DNA from: Aquimarina aquimarini
GTDB taxonomy: Bacteria; Bacteroidota; Bacteroidia; Flavobacteriales; Flavobacteriaceae
DNA: 64,000 bases
NCBI RefSeq assembly: GCF_900299535.1
Contig: NZ_OMKE01000034.1
Coordinates: 1 to 64,000, forward strand
Direction of reading: 5' to 3'
The notes under the pieces were generated by a model, which was not told where the DNA came from, did not search any database, and was given only the letters and a program-made list of their open reading frames with translations. This document shows positions 17,366-26,923 of the stretch, piece after piece; positions within the stretch are counted from its first letter, which is position 1; each line of letters opens with the position of its first letter. The translations under genes and the position numbers were made by a program.

Positions 17366-18763
17366 TTATTTTTTTAGTATGTTGTTAATCTTCTTAATTA
17401 TCTCCTCGGCATTTCTGTTTTTTGGGTTTAATACTAATGATTTATTATAGTTTAATAAAGCTAAATCATATTGTTTATTTTTATAGTAAGCTTCTCCTAA
17501 GCTATCGTATACGTTTGCATTGTCAGGAAATTCAGAAACAGCTAATTTGAATATTTCTATACTTTCATTCACTTTTTTTGATGATAATAAATCATAACCA
17601 AGTCCATTTAACTCCTCTGGGTTTTCAAAACTGTAGATATTTGAACTGCTTTCTTTTAAGTCGTAATAATACTTAATGCCTAAATCAATATTTTCATGAC
17701 ATTTATTACGGATTTGTCTATAGATAGATTTTTTGGGCAAACTAAAAGATTTTCCTTTCACTATATTATGCACAGATTGAATTATTTTAAAGGATTGGTT
17801 TTTATTGTTGGACATTAAAATAATATTAAGATCATTCTTGAATTCACTAATAAAAGCTGCTTCAAATTGATAGAATTGACCACCATGAATATGTGTTGTG
17901 AATTGGTCATCAGATGAGCCCAGAATACACTTTTTATCTTTAAAATATTGGTTTTGAAGAAGTGTTTTTAGTGATTCTTTAGAAATTAATTTATTGTTAT
18001 GTAAAGCAGTAATCCATTTATTCAAATCATCGATTGAGACCCATAACCAACCTTTACTTGGGGAAGTTTCAGCAGTATTTTGCTTATGTACGTCAAAACA
18101 TCTAACCCTATTTGGATACTCATAATCAAGATCAAACCCTACATCTGTCATTTTTAAAGGAGTAATAATATTCTCCTCTGCAAACTCTTGAAATGTTTTT
18201 TTTGTAACATTTTCGATAATTTTTTTTTGAAGAAAAATACTATTGTTATTATAATTAAAACCTGTACCTGGTTCAAACATTAAATTGGGTGCAAGTTGTA
18301 AATCTTTTAAAATATCTTGATCATTTTTTACATTATCATAATCAATTTTAGGAACCCCACTAACGTAGTTTAAAAGATGTTTTATGGTGATTTTTTTAGA
18401 CCACCCTGGTAGCCCTAAATCAAATTGAGAAAGTTTATCGTCTAAGTGTAAATCACCTTTCTCAATTAACATCATAATAGAAACAGCAACAAATTCTTTT
18501 GCAATTGAACCTGGACTGAAAATAGAGTTTTTTGTTAGTTTAGTTTGCCCTGAACCATCTGTATATCCAAATGATTTTTGATATACAACAGAGTCATTTC
18601 TTGTAACTAAAACATTGCCATTAAAAATACCTCTTTCATGACTAATCTGCATAAGCGAATCAATAGTTTCATGGTGTTTTAAAAAGGGCTGAGTGTCTTG
18701 TTCTTGTGCGTTGATAAATCCTAAAAAAGATAAAGAAAGGATGAGAATAATATATTTGTTCAT
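17366..18763 (-). CDS. Exported serine hydrolase (beta-lactamase fold) with C-terminal TPRs
   Basis: The 465-residue protein has a signal peptide (MNKYIILILS to FINAQ). The beta-lactamase-type domain carries S86-I-A-K89, FNYNNN (Y-x-N) and a late THIHGG. About 75 C-terminal residues form tetratricopeptide repeats (NVYDSLGEAYYKNKQYDLAL, then YNKSLVLNPKN). The start at 18763 is preferred to 18787 because it begins the signal peptide. It is a paralogue of the hydrolase at 5164-6270. The TPR tail suggests protein contacts. The substrate is unknown. Confidence 0.82.
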   Translation of the reverse strand: MNKYIILILSLSFLGFINAQEQDTQPFLKHHETIDSLMQISHERGIFNGNVLVTRNDSVVYQKSFGYTDGSGQTKLTKNSIFSPGSIAKEFVAVSIMMLIEKGDLHLDDKLSQFDLGLPGWSKKITIKHLLNYVSGVPKIDYDNVKNDQDILKDLQLAPNLMFEPGTGFNYNNNSIFLQKKIIENVTKKTFQEFAEENIITPLKMTDVGFDLDYEYPNRVRCFDVHKQNTAETSPSKGWLWVSIDDLNKWITALHNNKLISKESLKTLLQNQYFKDKKCILGSSDDQFTTHIHGGQFYQFEAAFISEFKNDLNIILMSNNKNQSFKIIQSVHNIVKGKSFSLPKKSIYRQIRNKCHENIDLGIKYYYDLKESSSNIYSFENPEELNGLGYDLLSSKKVNESIEIFKLAVSEFPDNANVYDSLGEAYYKNKQYDLALLNYNKSLVLNPKNRNAEEIIKKINNILKK

Positions 18764-19098
18764 GTTTGTATATAGTTTTATATACAAAGGATAAGATAGT
18801 TTTTAAATTGTTACAGTTTTTCTATAATTGGCTACAAATAAAATATATACATAATAAAAGCAATTCTGCATATACTAATTATAATAACTTACCTCAAGGC
18901 AAGTCTGCCAAGTATTCGTTTGAAACAAACTTTTAATTTTGAAGCAAGAGACAGAACATTAAAACTTCATTTAGTAAGTAAAAGTAGAAAGTCTCAAAAG
19001 CTATTTATGTAAAATGACGTTCATGGGGTATAAAATGTCGTTTACAGATTTGTTCTTTCTCAAATCACTTTTATTATAGATTTTTGCAATTAATTCAT
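18764..19098. other. Divergent intergenic region, receptor promoter side
   Basis: 335 bp lie between the minus-strand serine hydrolase and the plus-strand TonB receptor. The region contains GGCAAGTCTGCC (about 18899-18910, a small hairpin) and GTTTGAAACAAAC (18918-18930, a 13-bp palindrome). The string around these resembles short intergenic repeats I recall from other Flavobacteriaceae, though that is memory only. No ORF is supported. Confidence 0.35.
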
Positions 19099-19111
19099 AT
19101 TTAGTCTAAAT
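19099..19111. promoter_or_regulatory. Fur-type palindrome ATTTAGTCTAAAT
   Basis: A perfect 13-bp palindrome (ATTTAG-T-CTAAAT) ends three bases before the ATG of the TonB receptor at 19115. The same motif, with one and two changes, precedes the receptors at 29299 and 57947. The shared position and gene type suggest an iron-responsive operator (Fur or a DtxR-like repressor). Confidence 0.6.
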
Positions 19112-19114
19112 TAA

Positions 19115-21493
19115 ATGAACAGAATTTTTAGGGCTTTAATAACAACAACTTTGTTTGTTTGTTTTATTGCTAATTTGTCAGCACAAGTAGTTTCTTCTTC
19201 GATTATTGGTACCGTTTTGGATAGTCAAAATCAACCAGCCATAGGGATAACCATCTTTTTAAAAGGTACAAATCAAGGAACAGCAACCAATACAGATGGA
19301 ACCTTTGTATTGAATAAAGTACAATCAAATACACCATATACCTTGGTGATTTCAGGAATAGGATATAAAGAACAATATAAAGAAGTTGTACTTACCCCAG
19401 GACAAGAATTAGTTTTGTCAATAGTTTTGAAAGAGGACTTAACAGAAATTGACGAAATTGTAGTACAAGGAAAGAGTAATGCTACTCAGATCAAAGAAAA
19501 AAGTTTTACAGTAAATTCTATAGCAACAAAAAAACTTCAAAATATTACAACTGATGTAAATCAGGTGCTCAACCAAACATCAGGTATTAGAATTAAAGAA
19601 TCAGGAGGTCTTGGATCTCGATATGAATTTTCTTTAAATGGTCTCTCAGGAAGACAAGTGCGTATTTTTGTAGATGATATTCCCGTAGATCAATTAGGTA
19701 GTTCTTTCAACCTTAATAACCTTACTGTAAATCTTGTAGATCGTATTGATGTTTATAAAGGAGTTGTACCTATAAAACTAGGAGCTGATGCCCTTGGAGG
19801 AGCTGTAAATATAATTACCAATAAAAAAGCAAATTCATTTCTGGATGCTTCCTATAGTATAGGATCTTTTAATACACACAGAGCTGCATTGAATAGTAAA
19901 TATAGATTTCAAGAAAGTGGCTTGACTTTTAAAGCAACTGGTTTTTATAATTATAGTGATAATAACTATCAAATGAATGACCAACCTGTTTTTGTAAACG
20001 GAGAAGAGCAAGAGTTAGACATAGAGCGTTTTCATGATCAATATACCTCAGCTATGGGTAATTTTGGTGTAGGTTTTACCAATGTAAAATGGGCTGATAA
20101 TCTAATGGCAAAAATATCAGTAGCAACCATTGAACAAGAAATACAAAGTGGAATTTATGGTACTCCTGTTGGCGAAGCTACCGAAGAAGAGAATAACACG
20201 ACCTATAGTATAGAATATTCTAAGACAAAGCTACTCAATGATAAATTAGATGTGAATCTATTTGTTCTGTATAATGAGGTTGCTAGTAAGAGTATTGATA
20301 CCTCTTCAAATCGATATGACTGGCAAGGTAACATTGTACGTACAGAAAATAATAACCTTGGTGAACTGGTGCGAGAAAAAACAATCTTTGAGTATGATCA
20401 AACCCAATTTTTATATAGAGCATATGCAACATATGATCTTGCCAAGTCACATCAAATAAGTGTAAATCATATTGGCTCTATGATTGAAAGGAAAGGAGAA
20501 AATAGGTTGAACGCTAAAAATAATGAACCATTTAGATCCCCAAATACGTTGAATACAACAGTGAGCGGATTAGGATATCAAACGGTGTTTTTTGATAGTA
20601 AATTAGAAAATGTAGCATCTCTCAAGTATTATAATTTTGATATGCTTACTAAGAATGCAGTACAGTTTCAACATAATGAATTTGGAATTCAAGATATAAG
20701 AACTTCTCAGCAACATATAGGATATGCATTTTCTAGTAGATATTTTATACAACCTCAATGGTATATAAAAGCTTCTTATGAAAAAGGGTACCGTATTCCA
20801 CAACCTATAGAAATTTTTGGAGATGGGTTACGTATTTTGGCAAACCCAAACTTAGAACCAGAAACAAGTCATAACCTAAATATAGGAATGACACACCGAC
20901 TGAATACAAATAGTAAATGGTCTTTGAGAAATGAAATTAATCTGTTTCAGAGAGATGTAGATAATTTTATTTTTATACAGCAATTCGGAGTTTTTAGCAC
21001 CTATGAGAATGTACTTAATGTACTGATAAAAGGAGTAGAATATGATGTTCAGTATTCTAGAGAAAAACTTACCCTTAGTGGTAACCTTACATGGCAGCAG
21101 GTACTCAATAATGAAAAATATGTGGCAGGAACAACGACAAGGAGTAGAGTGTATAGAGATAAGATGCCAAATACACCCTATTTGTTTGCCAATGTAAATG
21201 CCAATTTCAATTTTGGAAAGATTTTTTCAAAAATAGATATGTCTATGTACTATGCGGCAAATTATGTACATGAGTATTTTCTTAATTATCCCAGTATATC
21301 TATAACAGAAACCAAAAATATAATACCCAACCAATTTTTAAGCCATATAGGAACTACATTTTCTGCAGTTGAAAACACGTATAATCTAAGTGTTGAATTG
21401 CGCAATGTCTTTAATGCAGAAGCCTATGATAATTTTAACCTCCAGAAACCAGGAAGAGCTGTGTTTCTAAAATTCAGATACTTCCTAAAGTAA
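19115..21493 (+). CDS. TonB-dependent siderophore-type receptor
   Basis: The 792-residue outer-membrane receptor has a signal peptide (ANLSAQ), a CarboxypepD_reg-like domain (residues ~25-110, IIGTVLDSQNQPAIG), a TonB plug (QIKEKSFTVNSI to VDRIDVYKGVVPIKLGADALGGAVNI) and a 22-strand barrel ending in VFLKFRYFLK. It imports a ferric chelate or similar ligand with TonB-ExbBD energy. It is followed 39 bp later by a DUF4374 lipoprotein, and the convergent operon at 22897-29299 has a paralogous receptor/DUF4374 pair. Confidence 0.9.
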   Translation: MNRIFRALITTTLFVCFIANLSAQVVSSSIIGTVLDSQNQPAIGITIFLKGTNQGTATNTDGTFVLNKVQSNTPYTLVISGIGYKEQYKEVVLTPGQELVLSIVLKEDLTEIDEIVVQGKSNATQIKEKSFTVNSIATKKLQNITTDVNQVLNQTSGIRIKESGGLGSRYEFSLNGLSGRQVRIFVDDIPVDQLGSSFNLNNLTVNLVDRIDVYKGVVPIKLGADALGGAVNIITNKKANSFLDASYSIGSFNTHRAALNSKYRFQESGLTFKATGFYNYSDNNYQMNDQPVFVNGEEQELDIERFHDQYTSAMGNFGVGFTNVKWADNLMAKISVATIEQEIQSGIYGTPVGEATEEENNTTYSIEYSKTKLLNDKLDVNLFVLYNEVASKSIDTSSNRYDWQGNIVRTENNNLGELVREKTIFEYDQTQFLYRAYATYDLAKSHQISVNHIGSMIERKGENRLNAKNNEPFRSPNTLNTTVSGLGYQTVFFDSKLENVASLKYYNFDMLTKNAVQFQHNEFGIQDIRTSQQHIGYAFSSRYFIQPQWYIKASYEKGYRIPQPIEIFGDGLRILANPNLEPETSHNLNIGMTHRLNTNSKWSLRNEINLFQRDVDNFIFIQQFGVFSTYENVLNVLIKGVEYDVQYSREKLTLSGNLTWQQVLNNEKYVAGTTTRSRVYRDKMPNTPYLFANVNANFNFGKIFSKIDMSMYYAANYVHEYFLNYPSISITETKNIIPNQFLSHIGTTFSAVENTYNLSVELRNVFNAEAYDNFNLQKPGRAVFLKFRYFLK

Positions 21494-21532
21494 TAATAAT
21501 CTATAGTAAAACTAAGTATTAAAATTGTAAAC

Positions 21533-22756
21533 ATGAAAAAACAAATAACAAATCTGGCCGTAATTTTTGGAATATTACTACTAGTAAGCGCGTGTAGTAA
21601 AGACGATGATAATCCAGTACCTAATGGTGGAAATGATGGGAACGGTGGAGAGAAAAAAGAGTTTAGCTACCTTTTGGCATTAAGCCTTCCTACGATTGAT
21701 TCATACCCTTTTCATATACTAAAAGATGTAGAAGAAGGTACTGCCGATATTGATAAATCACAAGAAATCCCTGATTTACCATACAATGTACCTGTAGTAG
21801 GAAAAGACGGTTTTATTTATTTGAATTCTGCCGAGAAATTAACTAAATATGAAGTTGATGAAAATGGTATCCTGGTAGATATAGGATCTGTTACCAATTT
21901 AGGAATTAGTGGTGGTCCTGTTTTTGAGTTTTTAGATGATACTAGATTATTGATTTCTAGTGGACCAAGATCTACATCTGATGGTGTTTTTTCTTATCAA
22001 ATTATAAATACCAAAAATATGACTGAGGAATCTAATGGAACCATAACGCTTCCAGTTGATCCAAACTCACAAGCAGTACCTTCAGCATATATACATAAAG
22101 ATGGTAAAATCTTTGTTCCTTACATACATTCTGATGAGAATTTTGCATCTTATAACAGGGCACCAGTTGCAATTTTTGATGCAACCACATTCAATTATGA
22201 AAAAACAATATATACAGAAAATGCGGCAGGACTTGGGTTTAGCGTAGTATCTTCTCATGGATTTGCAGAAAACGGTGATCTGTATATTGCAGCGTGTAAT
22301 ACAAACTATTGGGCATCAAATGAAACGATTCCTTCAGGAATTGTAAAAATAAAAGCAGGAGAATCAGAGTTTGATAATTCTTATTTCTTCAACCTTACAG
22401 AAAAATTTAGTGGTAATCATACAGGAGGGTTTTTATATTTAGGTAGTAATAAAGCTTTGGTACAGGTGTTTAGAGGAGATCTTATTCAAGAATATAAAGA
22501 TTATCAAGGAGGATTTGTAATAGAATATCATTTGATAGATTTAATTACAAAAACAACAGAAAAATTAAATCTTCCGTTATTAAAATACCCAAGAAGAGCG
22601 ATGGAACTTATAGGAGACGGTAAAGTTGCTATTGTTGGAAATACAGAAAATGATGGTAATAATATCTATATTTATGATTCTGCTACAAATAGCGTGAGCA
22701 TAGGGTTAAAGTATGAAGGTACACAGCAGATATCAACTTTTATGACGTTTAGATAA
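21533..22756 (+). CDS. DUF4374-type lipoprotein
   Basis: The 407-residue lipoprotein (C21, VSAC-SKDDDN, with surface-export-like acidic residues after the Cys) has a beta-propeller-like sequence: repeated strands such as DGFIYLNSAEKLTKYEVDENG, DGKIFVPYIHSD, NGDLYIAACN and GIVKIKAGESEFDNSYFFNL. The family always seems to sit beside siderophore TonB receptors in Bacteroidetes. A surface substrate-binding role is likely but not proven. It is a paralogue of the protein at 25675-26913. Confidence 0.75.
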   Translation: MKKQITNLAVIFGILLLVSACSKDDDNPVPNGGNDGNGGEKKEFSYLLALSLPTIDSYPFHILKDVEEGTADIDKSQEIPDLPYNVPVVGKDGFIYLNSAEKLTKYEVDENGILVDIGSVTNLGISGGPVFEFLDDTRLLISSGPRSTSDGVFSYQIINTKNMTEESNGTITLPVDPNSQAVPSAYIHKDGKIFVPYIHSDENFASYNRAPVAIFDATTFNYEKTIYTENAAGLGFSVVSSHGFAENGDLYIAACNTNYWASNETIPSGIVKIKAGESEFDNSYFFNLTEKFSGNHTGGFLYLGSNKALVQVFRGDLIQEYKDYQGGFVIEYHLIDLITKTTEKLNLPLLKYPRRAMELIGDGKVAIVGNTENDGNNIYIYDSATNSVSIGLKYEGTQQISTFMTFR

Positions 22757-22798
22757 TATTTTCTAATACATAAAACGAGTTTAAGCATAAAAATAAAT

Positions 22799-22830
22799 GA
22801 AGCCAAATACTGTAAAAAGTATTTGGCTTC
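22799..22830. terminator. Bidirectional hairpin terminator
   Basis: GAAGCCAAATACT (22799-22811) pairs perfectly with AGTATTTGGCTTC (22818-22830), followed by TTTGTCT. It lies between two convergent iron-uptake units. Confidence 0.85.
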
Positions 22831-22896
22831 TTTGTCTAAATATAAAAAGAATGAAAGTTCAGGTTTTAAGTTTTTGTATATATAAGCACGATATGC

Positions 22897-23298
22897 TTAC
22901 ATGAGATTTTCTTTTTTCCACCTAATTATTAGTGGTATTATTATTGCATTTACAATAACAATAAATAGTAATAAGATGATTTGAGAATAATTAGAAAACC
23001 CAGCACCTAGAGTTTCTGCTAAATGTGCTGTATTAAGTAATACAAGCACTATGGCATAAACCAAAGAAAATATCTTAAAGGTATTGTTTGCATAAAATAA
23101 TGTTATAAATGCAATAACCATAGGTAGTATCATGGCTAGAATATGAATGATATGAACCGCTATCGGAACTCCATCATTAAAAGGTTTTTCTGGTAATGAT
23201 TTAAAAAAAATACTTTCTCCAACCTCTAGAGTATTGTGTGTGACAACTCCAAGTGTGATTAGTATCCATGAGACTATAATTTTTTGTTGTGTATTCAA
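22897..23298 (-). CDS. Four-TM protein of the iron-uptake operon, unknown family
   Basis: The 133-residue protein has four predicted membrane helices. Histidines lie within or next to them (VVTHNTLE, VHIIHI, TAHLAET) and a basic end (RWKKENLM) is probably cytoplasmic. I do not recognise the family. It is the last gene of the six-gene operon 29299-22897 (receptor, DUF4374, DUF3325-like, DUF3649-like, PepSY, this), 25 bp after the PepSY gene. The membrane histidines next to a PepSY protein would fit heme or metal handling, which is inference. Confidence 0.6.
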   Translation of the reverse strand: MNTQQKIIVSWILITLGVVTHNTLEVGESIFFKSLPEKPFNDGVPIAVHIIHILAMILPMVIAFITLFYANNTFKIFSLVYAIVLVLLNTAHLAETLGAGFSNYSQIILLLFIVIVNAIIIPLIIRWKKENLM

Positions 23299-23323
23299 TT
23301 GTTTGTGTTTTTAATTAATTTGT

Positions 23324-25039
23324 TTAATTATTTGTGCTGATTGATTCATTCATTGCTAGTATAGGAGTATCAATAACCTCTTGATGATTCCTGTTTTTTG
23401 AGGTACTGTTTTTTGTTTTTCTTTTATCTTTATGAGACACTAGTCGCTGTACAGAAAAAGCAGTAATCAAAGAAATGACACCTAATAGAAGCCAACTAAT
23501 ATCAATAAAAAAAGAATCGATATAGTTAGACTGTAAAGAGGTCCAAAACCATAATCCAGACTGTAGCCCATTTAGAAACGGAATAGCAATTCCCAATATA
23601 CCTGCCAAAATCAGTGCATGTTTATTAATTTTATGAAAATCCTTAGAGATAAAAGCATATAATGTATAAGCTAACCAGAAAAGGAAGAATGCATTACTCA
23701 TTAGCCCGAAACGATTTTCGATATCAAGAGGAATGATTTTGGTAATACAAAAAAAGAAGGCTATAGCAGGAAACAATCCCATACTTGCACCCAGATATAT
23801 TGCCCCTATTGCTGTGTTGAACTTTTTCTTTTTCTCATACATTTTATTATTTCTGGCCTCAAGCCATAACATAACTCCCGATAAAATAACAAAACAGGTA
23901 ATTAACGACAGTAGAAAGTAAATAGTCTTTACCAAATATCCACCAAACTGAGCAAAATGTAATTTTCGTACGGTATGCAAAACACTACTTTTGTATGGGT
24001 GTGTTTCTGGCATTTTCTTTTCTACTATCTTACCATCTCTTAATCGATATGTGATATAAGCATCATCATAAAAGTTACCTTCTTTTTTTACTCGAAACTC
24101 TGCCATTATATGAGCATTCTTATCGTTGTAATTGCTAACATTAACAGAAGCTAATACAGTGTCATCAATATGTAGTTCTTTACGTGCATTTTGAATTAAT
24201 TGATTAATGTTTGGCCTTTCTAAATGAGTTTCATTAGCCATATCAAAGGTTTTGTATGCAGGAGCTATATATTCTAATAACTTACCCTGATCTCCACCAA
24301 ATAATACTATTGTAGAGGGTAGCAAAACAAGTATTACTAATCCAAATAATGCTCCCGTAACCGCATACATAAATTGAAAAGGAAGACCTATAATTCCTAA
24401 AGCTACATGCGCATCAGACCATAAATTTTTGATAGATGCTTTTAGTCGAAATGTAAAAAAATTAGAAACTATTTTTTTCCAGTGTATTATAGTCCCAGTG
24501 ATGATCGCAAATAAGAAGAATAAAGAAACCAATCCTGAAATATAAAGTCCTACTTTAGGAATTTGATCAAAATAATGTAAGTGATATAAAAAAGTGCCTA
24601 AATATTCTGTGGATTCTGCACTGTATTGATCGACAATTTGATAAGTATCAGGGTCGATTTTTACAGAGATAGGACCGTTAGCTTCAACCTTGGCTTCAGA
24701 GTAATTTTTTTGCTCTTTTTTTTGAGTATTAGTATTCTTTTCTGCTCTAAGCGGACGTGAAATGACCATAATAAAAGGCAGAGGGTTATCCATCATTTGG
24801 ATAAAAAAGGTTCGTCCGTCCATAACATACCCTTTTTTCTTGATAGTAGTCAGTGTTTTTTCGTAGTCTACTGTAAGTTTTTCTTTGTTTTTTGCATTAG
24901 CCTCCCATTTGTTGATATTAGTTTGGAAAAGAGCAAAAGCTCCAGCAAAAAAACATACAAAAAGTCCAACACTGATAACAATACCACTTACAGTATGTGT
25001 ATTGAAAAAAACATTATAATTCCGTTTATCTTTCATCAA
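23324..25039 (-). CDS. PepSY-associated TM protein (PiuB-like ferric reductase family)
   Basis: The 571-residue inner-membrane protein of the PepSY_TM family has an N-terminal helix with HTVSGIVISVGLFV, a periplasmic PepSY region, a long second helix pair with LHYFDQIPKVGLYISGL and HVALGIIGLPFQFMYAVTGALFG, then VRKLHFAQFGGYLVKTIYFLLS and several more helices. Conserved His residues in these helices may hold heme for periplasmic reduction of siderophore iron. It sits tightly behind the DUF3649-like gene (1-bp gap) in the receptor operon. Confidence 0.85.
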   Translation of the reverse strand: MMKDKRNYNVFFNTHTVSGIVISVGLFVCFFAGAFALFQTNINKWEANAKNKEKLTVDYEKTLTTIKKKGYVMDGRTFFIQMMDNPLPFIMVISRPLRAEKNTNTQKKEQKNYSEAKVEANGPISVKIDPDTYQIVDQYSAESTEYLGTFLYHLHYFDQIPKVGLYISGLVSLFFLFAIITGTIIHWKKIVSNFFTFRLKASIKNLWSDAHVALGIIGLPFQFMYAVTGALFGLVILVLLPSTIVLFGGDQGKLLEYIAPAYKTFDMANETHLERPNINQLIQNARKELHIDDTVLASVNVSNYNDKNAHIMAEFRVKKEGNFYDDAYITYRLRDGKIVEKKMPETHPYKSSVLHTVRKLHFAQFGGYLVKTIYFLLSLITCFVILSGVMLWLEARNNKMYEKKKKFNTAIGAIYLGASMGLFPAIAFFFCITKIIPLDIENRFGLMSNAFFLFWLAYTLYAFISKDFHKINKHALILAGILGIAIPFLNGLQSGLWFWTSLQSNYIDSFFIDISWLLLGVISLITAFSVQRLVSHKDKRKTKNSTSKNRNHQEVIDTPILAMNESISTNN

Positions 25040-25040
25040 A

Positions 25041-25325
25041 TTAGTTTTTTGCCATATAAATCCCTGCTACAGAAATAGAAATGATGAATAAAAAGATCCC
25101 CCAGGATTTCCATGGACTTTTTATCCAATACACCATGATCATAAAAAATCCCCACAGTATAAAAACAGAAAAAAGAGAGGTAGGGATAATGTATTCAAAA
25201 CCAACCCAAATTGCCAATGCTAGATGTAGTGTTACAGATGCTAACATAGCGCCTAGTATGGTGGCAGATATTTTACTGAATTTTATCCAATTAGAAGTGG
25301 TAAGATATTTTTTATTGGCAGGCAT
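25041..25325 (-). CDS. Small membrane protein, DUF3649-like
   Basis: The 94-residue protein has three membrane helices (KFSKISATILGAMLAS, FEYIIPTSLFSVFILWGFFMIMVYW, WGIFLFIISISVAGIYM). Size, the W-x-x-S-P-W-K-S-W linker and position beside DUF3325-like and PepSY genes match the DUF3649 group of siderophore operons, by recall rather than search. Its role in iron uptake is unknown. The gaps to its neighbours are 2 and 1 bp. Confidence 0.6.
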   Translation of the reverse strand: MPANKKYLTTSNWIKFSKISATILGAMLASVTLHLALAIWVGFEYIIPTSLFSVFILWGFFMIMVYWIKSPWKSWGIFLFIISISVAGIYMAKN

Positions 25326-25327
25326 AA

Positions 25328-25666
25328 TTAGTAAGTAATAGTAAATAAGGATTCTATAATAATGATTAGCACCCCCAAAAGGATAAGATGGGTATATTTT
25401 AATTTTGGAAAAGGGGCAAATAACAATACGCTACTAGCCAATGTCATCCAAATAAGTAAGCTAGAGAATATACCAGTAACTAGCCCCAAAGAGAAACATA
25501 ACACAAAGGTGGATGCAAAGAAAAACACTAAGGCTACTATTTGAGTAGCCTTAGTATTTTTTGATAAGACAAGAGTTATGTTCTTTTTGACAAAGTCTAC
25601 TCTTTCTGATATAGCATAAAGACACCATACAGAAAGAAAAGAAGTTACTATTGCCAGACTGTACAT
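25328..25666 (-). CDS. Small membrane protein, DUF3325-like
   Basis: The 112-residue protein has an N-terminal helix (YSLAIVTSFLSVWCLYAISER), a central pair (IVALVFFFASTFVLCF, GIFSSLLIWMTLASSVLLF) and a terminal helix. This is the layout and context of DUF3325 proteins, which travel with DUF3649 and PepSY proteins in TonB-receptor operons. It starts 8 bp after the DUF4374 stop. The exact role is unknown. Confidence 0.6.
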   Translation of the reverse strand: MYSLAIVTSFLSVWCLYAISERVDFVKKNITLVLSKNTKATQIVALVFFFASTFVLCFSLGLVTGIFSSLLIWMTLASSVLLFAPFPKLKYTHLILLGVLIIIIESLFTITY

Positions 25667-25674
25667 ACGATATG

Positions 25675-26913
25675 TTATTTGATTACAGTTAATTGGTTTG
25701 GGACACCACCTTTTACAGAAAAAGCTTCTTTTGCCTCTTTGGTAGCAGAGTCATAAGTGTAATACCCTTGAAATGTAGAGTTACTTACTGCAAAATAAAC
25801 TTTGCTATCTATAACTATTGGTCCATTTATACTAGAGCCAAAAAATGCGCTTCCTGGAATACCTGTAATTTTAGTAATTTCCTTAGAAGTAATATCAACT
25901 TCATAGGCGTCAAAATCCTCATCTGCACCATTGCTCCAGTCTGGGGCCATAGCAGTAGATTTAAGCTTTATATATAACTTATCTCCAATGATAGCAGGAC
26001 CACCTAATAAAAAGCTATGTCCGCCTATAAAATCATCATAATCCAGTTTCCATGAGTCATCAAAGGTATTAGCACCCGCTTTGATACGAAGAGTTCTTGA
26101 ATAAGCAGGATCTGTAGGATTACCAACAGGGCTGGAGAGATAAATATCTCCATTTGGAGCCACATTTACATAATTAGAATTTTTTCTTTCAAAACCTAAC
26201 CAGTTATAACCATTATGTTGTGTTAATCCAATAAATGTATCGTTGTTGGTATCAAAAACAGCTACATAGGTAATATCAAACGCATGAGTTCCATCTTCTT
26301 TCAAAAAGAACAGTTGCGTATACAATTTTCCTTGACTTTCTACCATAAAAGAACCCAATCGTGTACTGGCAACGGTATTATCTAGTAGTGGAGTAATTGC
26401 ATCAGTAATGTCAATTTCACCAGTACGTTGCATAGTAGAAGGGTTAAACGTTTGTATGGCAGTACGGCTTCTGTTTGAATCTGTGTAATATCCCTTGGTT
26501 GAGCTTACAACTTCAAAAATAAAACGTCTTGCATTTATGGCAATAAAACCAGCATCTGTAAAAGTATTGTCAGTAGTATAACTAAATTTTTGTAAACCTG
26601 TGTCTCCTGCAGAATTAGAGGTGTTATAAATATCGCCATCAATTGCTTCACCAATGGTTCTCATGGCAGAAAGTTGTACTGCATTTGTAATTGAAGAAGG
26701 ATCAATTTCACCAGAGAACATTTCTTCACCTGGGATTAGTAAACCACTGGAAGTATTAGGGTCAGTTATTACAAAAAGGGCGACACTTGATTTTTTATCT
26801 ACCGGGGGTTCAGTACCTGGGGTGTCAGTTTCAGGATTGTTATCATCACTACTGCAACCTATCATTGCAATTACCATTAGGATTGATAACATTTTAAACG
26901 TAAGCTTACTCAT
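25675..26913 (-). CDS. DUF4374-type lipoprotein
   Basis: The 412-residue lipoprotein (C20, MIGC-SSDDN) has repeated beta-propeller-like segments: FITDPNTSSGLLI, GFIAINARRFIFEVVSS, NGDIYLSSPVGNP, TLRIKAGANTFDDSWKLDYDDF and GGPAIIGDKLYIKL. It is paralogous to the 21533-22756 protein and follows its receptor by 10 bp. It is likely exposed on the outer membrane as a companion of the TonB receptor. Ligand specificity is unknown. Confidence 0.75.
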   Translation of the reverse strand: MSKLTFKMLSILMVIAMIGCSSDDNNPETDTPGTEPPVDKKSSVALFVITDPNTSSGLLIPGEEMFSGEIDPSSITNAVQLSAMRTIGEAIDGDIYNTSNSAGDTGLQKFSYTTDNTFTDAGFIAINARRFIFEVVSSTKGYYTDSNRSRTAIQTFNPSTMQRTGEIDITDAITPLLDNTVASTRLGSFMVESQGKLYTQLFFLKEDGTHAFDITYVAVFDTNNDTFIGLTQHNGYNWLGFERKNSNYVNVAPNGDIYLSSPVGNPTDPAYSRTLRIKAGANTFDDSWKLDYDDFIGGHSFLLGGPAIIGDKLYIKLKSTAMAPDWSNGADEDFDAYEVDITSKEITKITGIPGSAFFGSSINGPIVIDSKVYFAVSNSTFQGYYTYDSATKEAKEAFSVKGGVPNQLTVIK

Positions 26914-26923
26914 ATTTCACTTT

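Noticed and set aside
18888..18960. Insertion sequence end near the first TonB receptor
   Set aside because: Only short hairpins (GGCAAGTCTGCC, GTTTGAAACAAAC) are present, with no transposase or second copy in the window.
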